Source of the DNA: Mycolicibacterium senegalense
GTDB taxonomy: Bacteria > Actinomycetota > Actinomycetes > Mycobacteriales > Mycobacteriaceae
Direction: 5' to 3'
Assembly (NCBI RefSeq): GCF_019645875.1
Contig: NZ_CP081000.1
Location: 4,834,417 to 4,898,416, forward strand
Length of the DNA stretch: 64,000 bases
In this document: piece after piece, positions 16,889-25,191 of the stretch
Layout: each line of letters starts with the position of its first letter
How positions within the stretch are numbered: the first letter of the stretch is position 1
Translations under genes and position numbers: made by a program
Notes under the pieces: generated by a model
Told to the model about the DNA's origin: nothing
Database searches by the model: none
The model's input: only the letters and a program-made list of their open reading frames with translations

Positions 16889-17902
16889 GTGAATTCGCTC
16901 GATTGGCGTACCCAGCCCACCACTGTGCACTTCGGACCTGCATCTTTGCAGTCCAGGGCCCTCGGCTGGACCACCGCGATCTTCGTCCGCCCATTGCTAG
17001 GTCTGCTGACCCTGGTCGGGCTGGGCATCAACCGCGTCGCTCCCGCGGTCCTGCAACGCGCGCGCCTCGACGTCATCGACCGGCCGCTGCGGGTGATCAA
17101 GCCGCTGCCCGGCACCGAGGTGACGCCCGTGGCGCTGCCCCACTGCCCCGCCGAATGGGTGATCGCGCCCGAGGCCCGCGACTCCGACTCGGTGATCGTC
17201 TACCTGCACGGCTCAGCGCTGGTGACTCTGGGCCTGAACTCGCACCGCCGGTTCGTGTCGAAGCTGTCCGCCAGCACCGGGGCCCGCGTACTCAACGTCG
17301 GCTACCGGCTGGCCCCGCAAGCTGACATCGAGGATGCCGTTGCCGACGGGCTCGACGGCTACCGCCTGGCGCTGTCACTCGGGTTCGTCCCCGAAAAGAT
17401 TGTCCTGGCCGGTGACTCGGCCGGCGGGTTGTTCGCCGCCGACACCGCGCTGGCCGCTCGCGACGCCGGATTGCCCGTTCCCGCCGGGCAGGTACTGCTC
17501 TCACCGTTGACCTCGTCCGACATGGACCTGAAATACCGTGCGCTACAAGAACATCGCGACGTCATGTTTCCGTTCATGACGGTGAAGTTCATCTACGACG
17601 TGTTCGCCACCGTCAACGGAACCCGGCCCACACCGGTGATGCCGCCCGAGGCAGACCTACACGGGCTCGGACCGTTCCTGCTCCAGGTCGGCACGCACGA
17701 GATGCTGCTCAACGACGCCTTCGCCCTTTCCGACAAGCTGCAGGCCGCCGGTGTGCCGGTATGGGTTCAGGTGTGGGACAGGGCAATGCACATGTTCCAA
17801 CTGAGCTTCGACGTCAATCCCGATGCACGCCGCGCGGTCGACGAGATCACATCGTTCATCGCATACGCGACCGCCGAAGTCGAGGACGAGGCGAGCGCTT
17901 AG
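16889..17902 (+). CDS. Alpha/beta hydrolase, hormone-sensitive-lipase-like esterase
   Basis: 337 residues of the HSL family. The oxyanion-hole motif is HGSA (residues 107-110, usually HGGG). The nucleophile elbow is GDSAGG (175-180, Ser177). The acid is probably in LQVGTHEMLLNDA and the histidine is in WDRAMHMFQL. A hydrophobic stretch at residues 25-48 (WTTAIFVRPLLGLLTLVGLG) may anchor it to the membrane. It probably hydrolyses short- or medium-chain carboxyl esters; Lip-type enzymes of this family are numerous in mycobacteria. It starts at GTG 16889, 36 bp after the kinase gene, but has its own candidate promoter. Confidence 0.82.
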   Translation: MNSLDWRTQPTTVHFGPASLQSRALGWTTAIFVRPLLGLLTLVGLGINRVAPAVLQRARLDVIDRPLRVIKPLPGTEVTPVALPHCPAEWVIAPEARDSDSVIVYLHGSALVTLGLNSHRRFVSKLSASTGARVLNVGYRLAPQADIEDAVADGLDGYRLALSLGFVPEKIVLAGDSAGGLFAADTALAARDAGLPVPAGQVLLSPLTSSDMDLKYRALQEHRDVMFPFMTVKFIYDVFATVNGTRPTPVMPPEADLHGLGPFLLQVGTHEMLLNDAFALSDKLQAAGVPVWVQVWDRAMHMFQLSFDVNPDARRAVDEITSFIAYATAEVEDEASA

Positions 17903-17943
17903 GGGCTGTCTGCGTCTCACCGCGCCGTGCCGTTGCGCCTGCG

Positions 17944-18002
17944 CCGTTTTCTGCGCCTGGGCTGTGAATCGCTTGGTCTAGCGACCCTGGTGTAGAAAAC
18001 GG
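17944..18002. repeat. Palindromic repeat, family II, copy A
   Basis: Arms CCGTTTTCTGCGCCTGGG (17944-17961) and CCCTGGTGTAGAAAACGG (17985-18002) pair with three mismatches. The 23-nt spacer ends in GGTCTAGCGA. It is oriented like copy B and may act as terminator of the esterase gene. Confidence 0.75.
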
Positions 18003-18038
18003 TGAGCCACCCGGCCAGGCGTCCGCCGCGCCATTGCG

Positions 18039-18098
18039 CCGGTTTTCTACACCAGGGCAGTCGATCGCCCGGCCTAGCGACCCTCACGTAGAAAACGG
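18039..18098. repeat. Palindromic repeat, family II, copy B
   Basis: Arms CCGGTTTTCTACACCAGGG (18039-18057) and CCCTCACGTAGAAAACGG (18081-18098) with a spacer ending GGCCTAGCGA. The stop codon of the leftward gene at 18084 lies in the proximal arm, which therefore encodes its last residues (PFST). Confidence 0.8.
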
Positions 18099-18935
18099 CG
18101 AAGCGTCGCGCCGAGCAAAGGCCTCTCGCACGCGGTGCAGGATGAATGCCTTGCTGTGTTCGGCCACGACGTGGATGTTGATCCACCCTTCGCGTTCGAT
18201 TAGCGCGTTGCGCCCGATGTCGTGCACATAGCGTGGCCGGTCCGTGGCGTGGTGCTTGCCCAAGTAGTCGAGGCCGACTTTGACGTCGTCATAACCCATG
18301 TCGATGAACGCCTCGGCGAAACCATCGGTCACCCGGATCTGAGTGCGGGGTCGTCGAAACCCCGCATCGATGAGGAGCAGCCGCAGCCAAGTCTCCTTCG
18401 GAGATTGGCCACCGGGGTCCATCAGATCGAGTGCTGTTCGGGCACTTCGTATTCCACGCAGACTGCGATATCGGGCCGCCAGTTCGAGCACCGGCTTCGC
18501 TTCGACGCCCGTGGCGATGGCCAGCGCGTCGAGGTGGGCGACCGCGTCGCCGCGAGGAAGAAAACGCGCGAGATCAAGCGCCGTGCGGAGCGGTGTGGTG
18601 ACGCTGAACTCGCCAATCCGGCAGATCTCGTCGGGCCTGATTCGTTCCTCGCGCACGATAACGCCGCGACGGCGACGCCCATGCTCGGCGATCAGTTCTA
18701 CAGGAGCGTCGTCATCGACCCATTGCGCCCCATGGAGCGCTGCCGCCGCGCGGCCGGCGATGATCCCGCGACGGCCAGTCCACAACCACGCGGCCATGGT
18801 GTCGTCTGCCAGCGTTGCGACAGCATTCTTCGGCAGATACACGCCTGGGTGCGCCGAGGTGTAACGCCATCGCAGCTGCCCCCGCGTGAGGACGCCGGCT
18901 GCCAGTGCTTCGGATCCGATGAATGGCGCGTTCAT
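18084..18935 (-). CDS. AbiEi-like wHTH + degenerate DUF559-like protein, copy 2
   Basis: 283 residues, the same length and domain order as the gene at 10541-11392 (shared QWVDDDAP, LRTALDLARFLPRG, SPKETWLRL, AFIDMGY). In the nuclease-like region the motif E-Y-D-G-E of copy 1 reads D-Y-L-G-K (residues 223-227), so a metal-binding acid is lost and activity is probably reduced or absent. It lies downstream of purH, where M. tuberculosis has none as far as I recall. The gene is enclosed by mirrored family II palindromes (copy B at its 3' end, copy C 104 bp before its start). ATG 18935 is chosen; the longer frame to 19175 reads through palindrome C. Confidence 0.65.
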   Translation of the reverse strand: MNAPFIGSEALAAGVLTRGQLRWRYTSAHPGVYLPKNAVATLADDTMAAWLWTGRRGIIAGRAAAALHGAQWVDDDAPVELIAEHGRRRRGVIVREERIRPDEICRIGEFSVTTPLRTALDLARFLPRGDAVAHLDALAIATGVEAKPVLELAARYRSLRGIRSARTALDLMDPGGQSPKETWLRLLLIDAGFRRPRTQIRVTDGFAEAFIDMGYDDVKVGLDYLGKHHATDRPRYVHDIGRNALIEREGWINIHVVAEHSKAFILHRVREAFARRDASPFST

Positions 18936-19038
18936 GGGCACCGACGGTCGGCAGTGTGACCGACGGATTGACGGCGCCCACGTACCCCTCAGTCGATTCT
19001 GTGGATGAACCGTGTGCTGTGGATAGCGTGGTGCGACG

Positions 19039-19097
19039 CCGCTTCCTACACCAGGGTCGCTAGACCACGCGATCAACAGCCCTGGGGTAGAAAACGG
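19039..19097. repeat. Palindromic repeat, family II, copy C (inverted)
   Basis: Arms CCGCTTCCTACACCAGGG (19039-19056) and CCCTGGGGTAGAAAACGG (19080-19097). The spacer starts TCGCTAGACC, the reverse complement of the copy A/B spacers, so this copy is inverted relative to copies A and B. Confidence 0.8.
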
Positions 19098-19152
19098 CGG
19101 TGCGGCAGTGCGAGGGGCGGCGGCAAAAACGGCGAGCCCAAGCCAGCAAAAG

Positions 19153-20715
19153 CTAGTGCGCGAAATGCCTTGCACCCGTGAGGTACAACATGATGCCCGC
19201 AGCCTCAGCGGCCGCCGTCACCTCGGCGTCACGCACCGACCCGCCCGGGTGGACGATCGCCTTCACGCCGGCGTTCGTCAGCGTCTCCAAGCCGTCGGGG
19301 AACGGGAAGAACGCATCGGAGGCACCGACGGAACCGGGCACGCGGTCGCCCGCACGCTGCACAGCCAGCCCGGCCGCGTCGACGCGATTCACCTGTCCCA
19401 TACCGACACCCACGGTCGCGCCGTCCTTGGCGATCACGATCGCGTTGGACTTCACCGCACGGCAGGCCCGCCAGGCGAAGACCAGGTCGCTCAGCGTCTG
19501 CGGGTCGGCCGGCTCACCGGTGGCCAGGGTCCAGTTCGCCGGGTCGTCGCCCTCGGCGTCGAGTGCGTCGCGCTGCTGCAGCAGCACCCCGCCGCTGATC
19601 TGGCGCAGTTCGATGCCACCGACCAACGGCTCGGAGGCCACCAGGATGCGGATGTTCTTCTTGCGGGCCAGGATTTCGACGGCACCGGCCTCGTACGCCG
19701 GGGCGATGATCACCTCGGTGAAGATGTCGGCGACGGTCTCGGCCATCTCGACGCTCACCTCGGTGTTGGAGGCGATGACGCCGCCGAACGCACTCAGCGG
19801 ATCGCACTCGTGGGCCTTGCGGTGCGCGTCGGCCACGGACTCCGAGGAGATGGCGATGCCACAAGGGTTGGCGTGCTTGATGATCGCCACGCAGATCTCT
19901 TCGTGGTCGAACGCCGCCCGCCAAGCCGCATCGGCATCGGTGTAGTTGTTGTAGGACATCTCCTTGCCGTGCAGCTGCTCGGCCTGGGCCAACCCGGGCC
20001 AGGCGGAGTCGTCGCGGTAGACGGCGGCCTGCTGGTGCGGGTTCTCGCCGTACCGCAGCACCGCGCTGCGATGCCAGGTACCGGCGAACCAAGCCGGCAG
20101 CGGTTGCGCCGGCTCTTCCGGTGAAAGCGTGGAACCCATCCAGCTCGCCACCGCGACGTCGTACTCGGCGGTGTGCCGGAAGGCCAACGACGCCAGCTTC
20201 TTCCGCTCAGCCAGGGTGAAGCCGCCGGCGCGGACCGCGGCCAGCACGCCGTCGTAGCCGAGCGGGTCCACGACCACGGCCACGCTGGGGTGGTTCTTGG
20301 CGGCCGCACGCACCATCGACGGCCCGCCGATGTCGATCTGCTCCACACATTCGTCCACCGACGCCCCGGACTCCACTGTCTCGGAGAACGGGTACAGGTT
20401 CACCACCACGAGTTCGAACGCCTCGACCTCGAGCTCTGCCAGTGCCGCGACATGTTCGGGTTTGCGGGTGTCAGCCAGCAGACCGGCGTGCACACGCGGG
20501 TGCAGGGTCTTGACCCGGCCGTCGAGCACCTCGGGGAACCCTGTCACGTCTTCGACGGGTGTCACCGGAACGCCAGCAGCAGCAATGGTTTTGGCGGTCG
20601 ATCCGGTGGAGACGATCGCCACGCCCGCCTCGTGCAGGCCGCGAGCCAGATCGGCCAGGCCGGTCTTGTCGTAGACACTGATCAACGCCCGCCGGATCGG
20701 TTTCTTCTCGCTCAC
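19153..20715 (-). CDS. purH: Bifunctional AICAR formyltransferase / IMP cyclohydrolase
   Basis: 520 residues, full length for PurH, which catalyses the last two steps of IMP synthesis. The N-terminal IMP cyclohydrolase (MGS-like) domain shows ISVYDKTGL, VSTGSTA and GRVKTLHPRVHAGLL. The C-terminal transformylase shows YGENPHQQA and IIKHANPCGIA with the catalytic Lys-His, and ends with TNAGVKAIVHPGGSVRD and LTGARHFAH. It starts at ATG 20715, overlapping the purN stop by 4 bp. It is the last gene of the leftward operon DUF5336-perM-purN-purH and has the usual purine-biosynthetic partner directly upstream. Confidence 0.96.
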   Translation of the reverse strand: MSEKKPIRRALISVYDKTGLADLARGLHEAGVAIVSTGSTAKTIAAAGVPVTPVEDVTGFPEVLDGRVKTLHPRVHAGLLADTRKPEHVAALAELEVEAFELVVVNLYPFSETVESGASVDECVEQIDIGGPSMVRAAAKNHPSVAVVVDPLGYDGVLAAVRAGGFTLAERKKLASLAFRHTAEYDVAVASWMGSTLSPEEPAQPLPAWFAGTWHRSAVLRYGENPHQQAAVYRDDSAWPGLAQAEQLHGKEMSYNNYTDADAAWRAAFDHEEICVAIIKHANPCGIAISSESVADAHRKAHECDPLSAFGGVIASNTEVSVEMAETVADIFTEVIIAPAYEAGAVEILARKKNIRILVASEPLVGGIELRQISGGVLLQQRDALDAEGDDPANWTLATGEPADPQTLSDLVFAWRACRAVKSNAIVIAKDGATVGVGMGQVNRVDAAGLAVQRAGDRVPGSVGASDAFFPFPDGLETLTNAGVKAIVHPGGSVRDAEVTAAAEAAGIMLYLTGARHFAH

Positions 20716-21341
20716 CCTATGGTCGCCTTTCGTCCAGTCCAGGTCACGCCGCGGGTTGCCAGCGCGGCCAACACATCCACCAGCAGTCGTCGTTCGACCA
20801 CTTTGATGCGCTCATGCAAAGTCTCTTCGGTGTCATCATCGAGCACCTCGACGGCCTGCTGGGCCAGAATCGGCCCGGTATCCATACCGGAGTCCACGAG
20901 GTGCACCGTGCAGCCCGTCACCCGCACGCCATACGCCAACGCCTCAGGCACCGCATGGGCGCCGGGAAACGCTGGCAGCAATGCCGGGTGGGTGTTGACG
21001 ACGCGGCCGGGGAAACGGGAAAGGAATTGCCCGCCCAGGATTTTCATGAAGCCGGCCGAGACCACCAAGTCCGGCTGGTGTTCGGCGGTGGCCGCGGTGA
21101 GGGCCGCGTCCCACGCGTCGCGGTCCGGATAGTCGCCCAACCGCACGGTGTAGGACGGCACCCCCGCCCCTGCCGCGATGTCGACGGCAGCACAGTTGCG
21201 ATCGGTTCCGACCGCGACCACACGCGCCGGATACTCGTCGCCGGCGGCGGCCAGTAGCGAGGCGAGCAACGACCCTGTCCCCGAAGCCAGCACTACCAGC
21301 CGGGCCGGTGCACTGGGGGGCACGTGTAACGGTTGCTGCAC
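20712..21341 (-). CDS. purN: Phosphoribosylglycinamide formyltransferase
   Basis: 209 residues. It transfers a formyl group from 10-formyl-THF to GAR in purine synthesis. Visible features are the N-terminal phosphate loop ASGTGSLLASLL, the catalytic segment NTHPALLPAFPGAHA (Asn and His) and the catalytic Asp in HLVDSGMDTGPIL. It overlaps purH by 4 bp and starts 9 bp after perM, so it is cotranscribed with both. Confidence 0.95.
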   Translation of the reverse strand: MQQPLHVPPSAPARLVVLASGTGSLLASLLAAAGDEYPARVVAVGTDRNCAAVDIAAGAGVPSYTVRLGDYPDRDAWDAALTAATAEHQPDLVVSAGFMKILGGQFLSRFPGRVVNTHPALLPAFPGAHAVPEALAYGVRVTGCTVHLVDSGMDTGPILAQQAVEVLDDDTEETLHERIKVVERRLLVDVLAALATRGVTWTGRKATIG

Positions 21342-21350
21342 GCGAGCAGC

Positions 21351-22862
21351 CTAGTCGCCCGCACTGCGGGGGTTGTCGCCGGTCGCCGGACCGTCGGAGA
21401 TGTCGTCGACGATGAAGTGCTCTTCGGGATCGTCGTCGAGGTCCTCGTAGCGCCGGGGACGGGCCTCGTTGACAGTTTCCGGCACCTCGTCGTACTCGAC
21501 GTATCTGTCGACGTAGTCGGCGGGTGCGGCTTCGATGACCTCCGGCTCTTCCGGCGTGGGCTCTTCAGCCGACCAGGACACGAGCGGCTGGTCCGGTTCG
21601 AGCTCGGGCTCCGGCTCGACGTCGACGTACTCGAGGTCAGCCTCCTCGGCTGCGTACTCCTCGACAGCGTCTTCTTCTACATCGGGTTCGGGTTCAGGCT
21701 CCGGTTCCGGTGTGGGCACGGCCACCGGCCGAGGTTTGCGCGTCAGGCCGCCGGACATCGCGACGGTCAGCCCGCCGATACCGGCGAACCACAGGAAGAC
21801 CGCGGGCGCGAACGTCGTCTGGTCCACCCCGACATCACCGAAATTGCCCAGCCGGCCGCCACCGGCGTAGCCGAGCAGGGCCATCGTCAGCGCGGCCAGC
21901 ACCGACGCCACCAGCAACTTGCCGGTGGCAGCCCCGATGGGCAACGGCCGCCGCGCACACTGCTGACCCAACGCGACCGCCGATGCCGCGCCCACGATCA
22001 GCAGCGCCACCCAGATGGGGCCCAATGGCGGCGTGGGCACCGCCGCCAGCACCGGCACCGCCGGGATGTCACCACCGAACACGGTGAACGAGCTGAAGGC
22101 GGCCAGCCCGACATGGGCACTGGATCCGACCGCGATGGCCGACGCGCCGACGATCACGTTCGGGATGTAGAGGATCGACAACAGGGTGAGGCTGAGCTGG
22201 CCGAAAAGGCTGTCGGTGATGGCGAACAAGTCGTGCATCGTGGCCCAGTGCACCACCAGCGATACGGCCGTCACCACCCCGGAAAGTCCGAACAGGGCCA
22301 GCACTCCGGCGATCGCTGCCCGGACCGCCTCGGGCAGCCAATTCGGTAGCGGGGAGGCCGCCAGTGTGCGTCCGCCGACCTTCGATCCCACACCGATCAG
22401 GGCACCGATCACATGCACGATCAGCACGCTGCAGAACGCACGCAGGGCGCTGGGAGTCTGGAGTTCGGTGATCACCGAAGCGGCGTCATGGATGACGGCC
22501 AACAGGATGGCGGCGATCAGGATGGGGCCGCCCAGGGCTGAGCCGACCACCCATCGGGTGACGAGCCAGGAAGAATTGGGGGCGGTAGCCGCTGCCGTCG
22601 TGCGCGCGGTACCCCAGATCATCGCCAGAACGGGCAGCAGGGGCATCACGCCGAGTTCGCGCCCGCCGATCGAGACCGGCACCTGGTGTACGCCCAGCCA
22701 CATGCTGGCGATCGCCCCGAACGCACCCGTCATGTCGCTGTTGGCGATCAGCAGTTGCAGCAGCACGACCGCGGCGATGATGACCAACGCAACGACGGAC
22801 GGCCCGAACGCGACCCGGAGCAACTCACGCGCCTGGCGGGTGCCGACTGGCCGGTTACTCAC
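21351..22862 (-). CDS. perM: PerM-like integral membrane protein (DUF6350)
   Basis: 503 residues. About nine to ten membrane segments fill residues ~25-390 (for example VVALVIIAAVVLLQLLIA, PILIAAILLAVI, LLSILYIPNVIVGASAIAVG). An acidic disordered cytoplasmic tail follows (EPEPEPEPDVEEDAVEEY ... EEHFIVDDISDG). Position between the DUF5336 gene and purN matches M. tuberculosis Rv0955 (PerM), known to support cell division by stabilising FtsB under acid or low-Mg stress and needed for chronic persistence. GTG 22862 with GAGGAG upstream is preferred; an extension to 22910 would translate the intergenic hairpin. Confidence 0.85.
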   Translation of the reverse strand: MSNRPVGTRQARELLRVAFGPSVVALVIIAAVVLLQLLIANSDMTGAFGAIASMWLGVHQVPVSIGGRELGVMPLLPVLAMIWGTARTTAAATAPNSSWLVTRWVVGSALGGPILIAAILLAVIHDAASVITELQTPSALRAFCSVLIVHVIGALIGVGSKVGGRTLAASPLPNWLPEAVRAAIAGVLALFGLSGVVTAVSLVVHWATMHDLFAITDSLFGQLSLTLLSILYIPNVIVGASAIAVGSSAHVGLAAFSSFTVFGGDIPAVPVLAAVPTPPLGPIWVALLIVGAASAVALGQQCARRPLPIGAATGKLLVASVLAALTMALLGYAGGGRLGNFGDVGVDQTTFAPAVFLWFAGIGGLTVAMSGGLTRKPRPVAVPTPEPEPEPEPDVEEDAVEEYAAEEADLEYVDVEPEPELEPDQPLVSWSAEEPTPEEPEVIEAAPADYVDRYVEYDEVPETVNEARPRRYEDLDDDPEEHFIVDDISDGPATGDNPRSAGD

Positions 22863-22883
22863 TTGCTGGGCTGCTCCTCGCAA

Positions 22884-22920
22884 TGATCGGCGCGTGCGCG
22901 GGAAGCGCACGCGCCGATCA
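22884..22920. terminator. 16-bp perfect hairpin inside the perM operon
   Basis: TGATCGGCGCGTGCGC (22884-22899) pairs perfectly with GCGCACGCGCCGATCA (22905-22920) around GGGAA. It lies between the DUF5336 stop and the perM start without a U-tract. It may attenuate transcription or stabilise the upstream message. Confidence 0.7.
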
Positions 22921-22922
22921 GC

Positions 22923-23819
22923 TTACGACGACGCAGGGCCAGATTGCTGTGAAGGCGACTGCTGTGCCTGCTGCTCGGCCTGGAAGGCCGTGGTGGGCGC
23001 AGACGAACCCGACTGCTGTTGCTGCTGCGGCTGCCCGTAGGTCGGGTAGCCGGTCGGCGGGGTCGGCGGGCCACTCGGCTGCTGACCCTGCTGGCCCTGC
23101 GGAGCTTGAACGGGGAAGCCACCGGTGTTCGGGGCGCCGGAGTAACCGCCGTACTGCGACGGGTAACCGGGACGCTGGGGCTGAGCCTGCTGATAGGGCT
23201 GACCGCCGTGCTGCGGCTGGTGCTGCTGACCGTAGTACTGCGACGGGCCACCGTACTGGCCGTATTGCGCATGCTGATCGAACTGCGGCTTGGGTGCCGG
23301 AGGGGTGATGATGCCCGCGTCGAACAGGAGCGCGGCAATCGCGGCACCGGCCTGGACCAGAGCCAGGACGAGGATGACGTAGAAACCCCAGTCGAGCACG
23401 GAGCTCAACTCGATCGTGAAGTAGATCGCCGACAGCAAGGAGAAGGTCGAGATCACCGCGGCGACGGCGGTCCAGTTCTTCTGCTTGGGCAGCAGCGAGA
23501 CGCCGGCCACCAGCGCGGCCAGCACCGCGGCGTCGATCGTCCAGCCCGTCGGGTCTCCACTGGAGACGACCTGCCCACCACCGGCGAGACCGCTCAGGTC
23601 CAGCAGCGGGGCGAACCGCAGCAGGTAGATGAGCAAGCCTGCGACGGCCACGACAGCCAGCAGGATCTCGGACATCTTGTTGTCGCCGGATTCCGCGCCG
23701 GCAGATGCGGCCGGTGCGGCAGGCACAGAAGCAGGGACAGCCTTGGCGAACTGCTGGGTTGCATCGAACTGCGAACCCGACTGCGGCGGGTATCCGGGAT
23801 TACTGGGCGGGTAGGTCAT
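22923..23819 (-). CDS. DUF5336 membrane protein (34-kDa-antigen-like, Rv0954-like)
   Basis: 298 residues. A Pro/Gln-rich N-terminus is followed by four membrane segments between ~48 and 168 (ILLAVVAVAGLLIYLLRF, AAVLAALVAGVSLL, TAVAAVISTFSLLSAIYF, FYVILVLALVQAGAAIAALLF). A long Gln/Tyr/Pro/Gly-rich tail (QYGGPSQYYGQQHQPQ...) is likely disordered and cytoplasmic. This is the layout of the mycobacterial 34-kDa antigenic protein family. Work on the M. tuberculosis counterpart suggests a role at the cell septum or envelope, which fits its place upstream of perM. AGGAGAGG just before ATG 23819 is a strong ribosome site. Confidence 0.82.
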   Translation of the reverse strand: MTYPPSNPGYPPQSGSQFDATQQFAKAVPASVPAAPAASAGAESGDNKMSEILLAVVAVAGLLIYLLRFAPLLDLSGLAGGGQVVSSGDPTGWTIDAAVLAALVAGVSLLPKQKNWTAVAAVISTFSLLSAIYFTIELSSVLDWGFYVILVLALVQAGAAIAALLFDAGIITPPAPKPQFDQHAQYGQYGGPSQYYGQQHQPQHGGQPYQQAQPQRPGYPSQYGGYSGAPNTGGFPVQAPQGQQGQQPSGPPTPPTGYPTYGQPQQQQQSGSSAPTTAFQAEQQAQQSPSQQSGPASS

Positions 23820-23953
23820 GACCTCTCCTGTGCTATCGAGCTTCGCGACGTGTGTTCACGCAGGCATGAATACCGACCACGTGAGCGATTCGAGCTTCCA
23901 CGCTAGCGCACCCCACTGGGTGCCGGGCGCCCGTGTTTGATGTCGGACAGGTC

Positions 23954-25084
23954 TCAAGCTGATACCAGGACGGGTGCGTCGGCGGAATCCGTTTCGGCAG
24001 CTTCGATTTCGCGGACGAGCGGTAGCACCTTGGCGCCGAAGTACTCGATTTCCTCTTGGAAATGCAGGAATCCGCCCAGGATGAGGTCCACGCCACGTTT
24101 GCGGTATGCGGCAATGCGTTCGGCGATCTGCTCGGGTGTGCCGATCAGCTGGGTGCGGAAGCCGTCGTTGTACTGCACGAGGTCCTCGAAGCTGGAATCG
24201 GCCCACATTCCCTTCTTGTCGCCGGTGGAGTTGCCCGCCTGTTGTACCGCGCTGCGGAAACCTTCGACCGCGGGCTTGTTGGCTTTGGCCACGATCTCTT
24301 TGAGAGTCTCCTTTGCCTCTTTCTCTGTGTCTCGGGCGATGATGAACCCGTTCAGCCCGAACTTCACCTCACGACCGGCGTCGCGGGCATGGTCGCGCAC
24401 CTCGACGACCTGTTCGGTGAGCCCGTCGAAGTCTTTGCCGTTGGAGAAGTACCAATCCGCGTAGTAGCCGCCGTTGCGCCGAGCCGCCGTGGAGTTGCCG
24501 CCCTGGAACAACTCCGGGTTGGGGCGTTCAGGGGTGTTGAGCGGCTTGGGCTTGAGGGTGAAATCGTGGATGCGGTAGAAGTCGCCGCGGAAATCCACGT
24601 CGTCCTCGGTCCAGATCTTGCGTAGCACCTGCAGGAATTCCGCGCTGCGCCGGTAGCGCTCGTCGTGCTCGAGCCACGGCTCGCCCAGGTGGGTGAACTC
24701 GTCTTTGAACCAGCCGGAGACGACGTTGACCGCGAAGCGACCGTTGCTGAGGTGGTCGGCGGTGGCCCCGAGCTTGGCCAGCACCGCCGGCTGCCACAGG
24801 CCCGGATGCACCGCCGCGATCACTTTGAGCCGTTCGGTGGCCAGCAACAGCGCGAGGCTGAAGCTCGTCGACTCATGCTGATACTCCGCGCCGTAGCTGG
24901 CCTCATAGCGAACCTGACTCAGGGCATATTCGAAGCCGTTGTTCTCCGCGGTCTGCGCGAGCTTCTTGTTGTATTCGTAGTTCCAGTCGGTGCGCTGCTC
25001 GATGTCGCTGGTGACCAGGCCGCCGCTGACGTTGGGCACCCAGTAGGCGAACTTGACGTGGTCGGCGATGCGTTCAGTCGTCAT
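23954..25084 (-). CDS. sfnG: FMNH2-dependent dimethylsulfone monooxygenase-like (SfnG)
   Basis: 376 residues of the luciferase-like monooxygenase family, closest by eye to SfnG: KFAYWVPNVSGGLVTSDIEQRTDW, AYWVP...ALSQVRYEASYGAEYQHESTSF, ADHLSNGRFAVNVVSGWFKDEF, FQGGNSTAARRNGGYYADWYF. SfnG oxidises dimethylsulfone to methanesulfinate using FMNH2 supplied by a separate reductase, which is not encoded here. This would provide sulfur from organosulfur compounds. ATG 25084 is chosen because family similarity begins there. It is divergent from the oxidoreductase at 25215. The sulfonate-type ABC operon at 38.7 kb could serve the same sulfur-scavenging purpose. Confidence 0.8.
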   Translation of the reverse strand: MTTERIADHVKFAYWVPNVSGGLVTSDIEQRTDWNYEYNKKLAQTAENNGFEYALSQVRYEASYGAEYQHESTSFSLALLLATERLKVIAAVHPGLWQPAVLAKLGATADHLSNGRFAVNVVSGWFKDEFTHLGEPWLEHDERYRRSAEFLQVLRKIWTEDDVDFRGDFYRIHDFTLKPKPLNTPERPNPELFQGGNSTAARRNGGYYADWYFSNGKDFDGLTEQVVEVRDHARDAGREVKFGLNGFIIARDTEKEAKETLKEIVAKANKPAVEGFRSAVQQAGNSTGDKKGMWADSSFEDLVQYNDGFRTQLIGTPEQIAERIAAYRKRGVDLILGGFLHFQEEIEYFGAKVLPLVREIEAAETDSADAPVLVSA

Positions 25085-25191
25085 GCCGGAGATCCCAGCA
25101 AACCCATCGCCACACGTCGCGGGTATCGCTCGCGGTGAAGTTTTCTCTCTCGCGCCCGGCCTAACGAGACGCACCGTCTTGCTACTGGGAC

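Noticed and set aside
17944..19097. Classical insertion sequence at the second AbiEi-like gene
   Set aside because: No transposase motif (DDE, HUH or serine/tyrosine recombinase) is encoded and no target-site duplication was found at the outer ends.
22862..22910. Upstream start for PerM at 22910
   Set aside because: The added residues would be encoded by the perfect intergenic hairpin, and a better GTG with GAGGAG lies at 22862.
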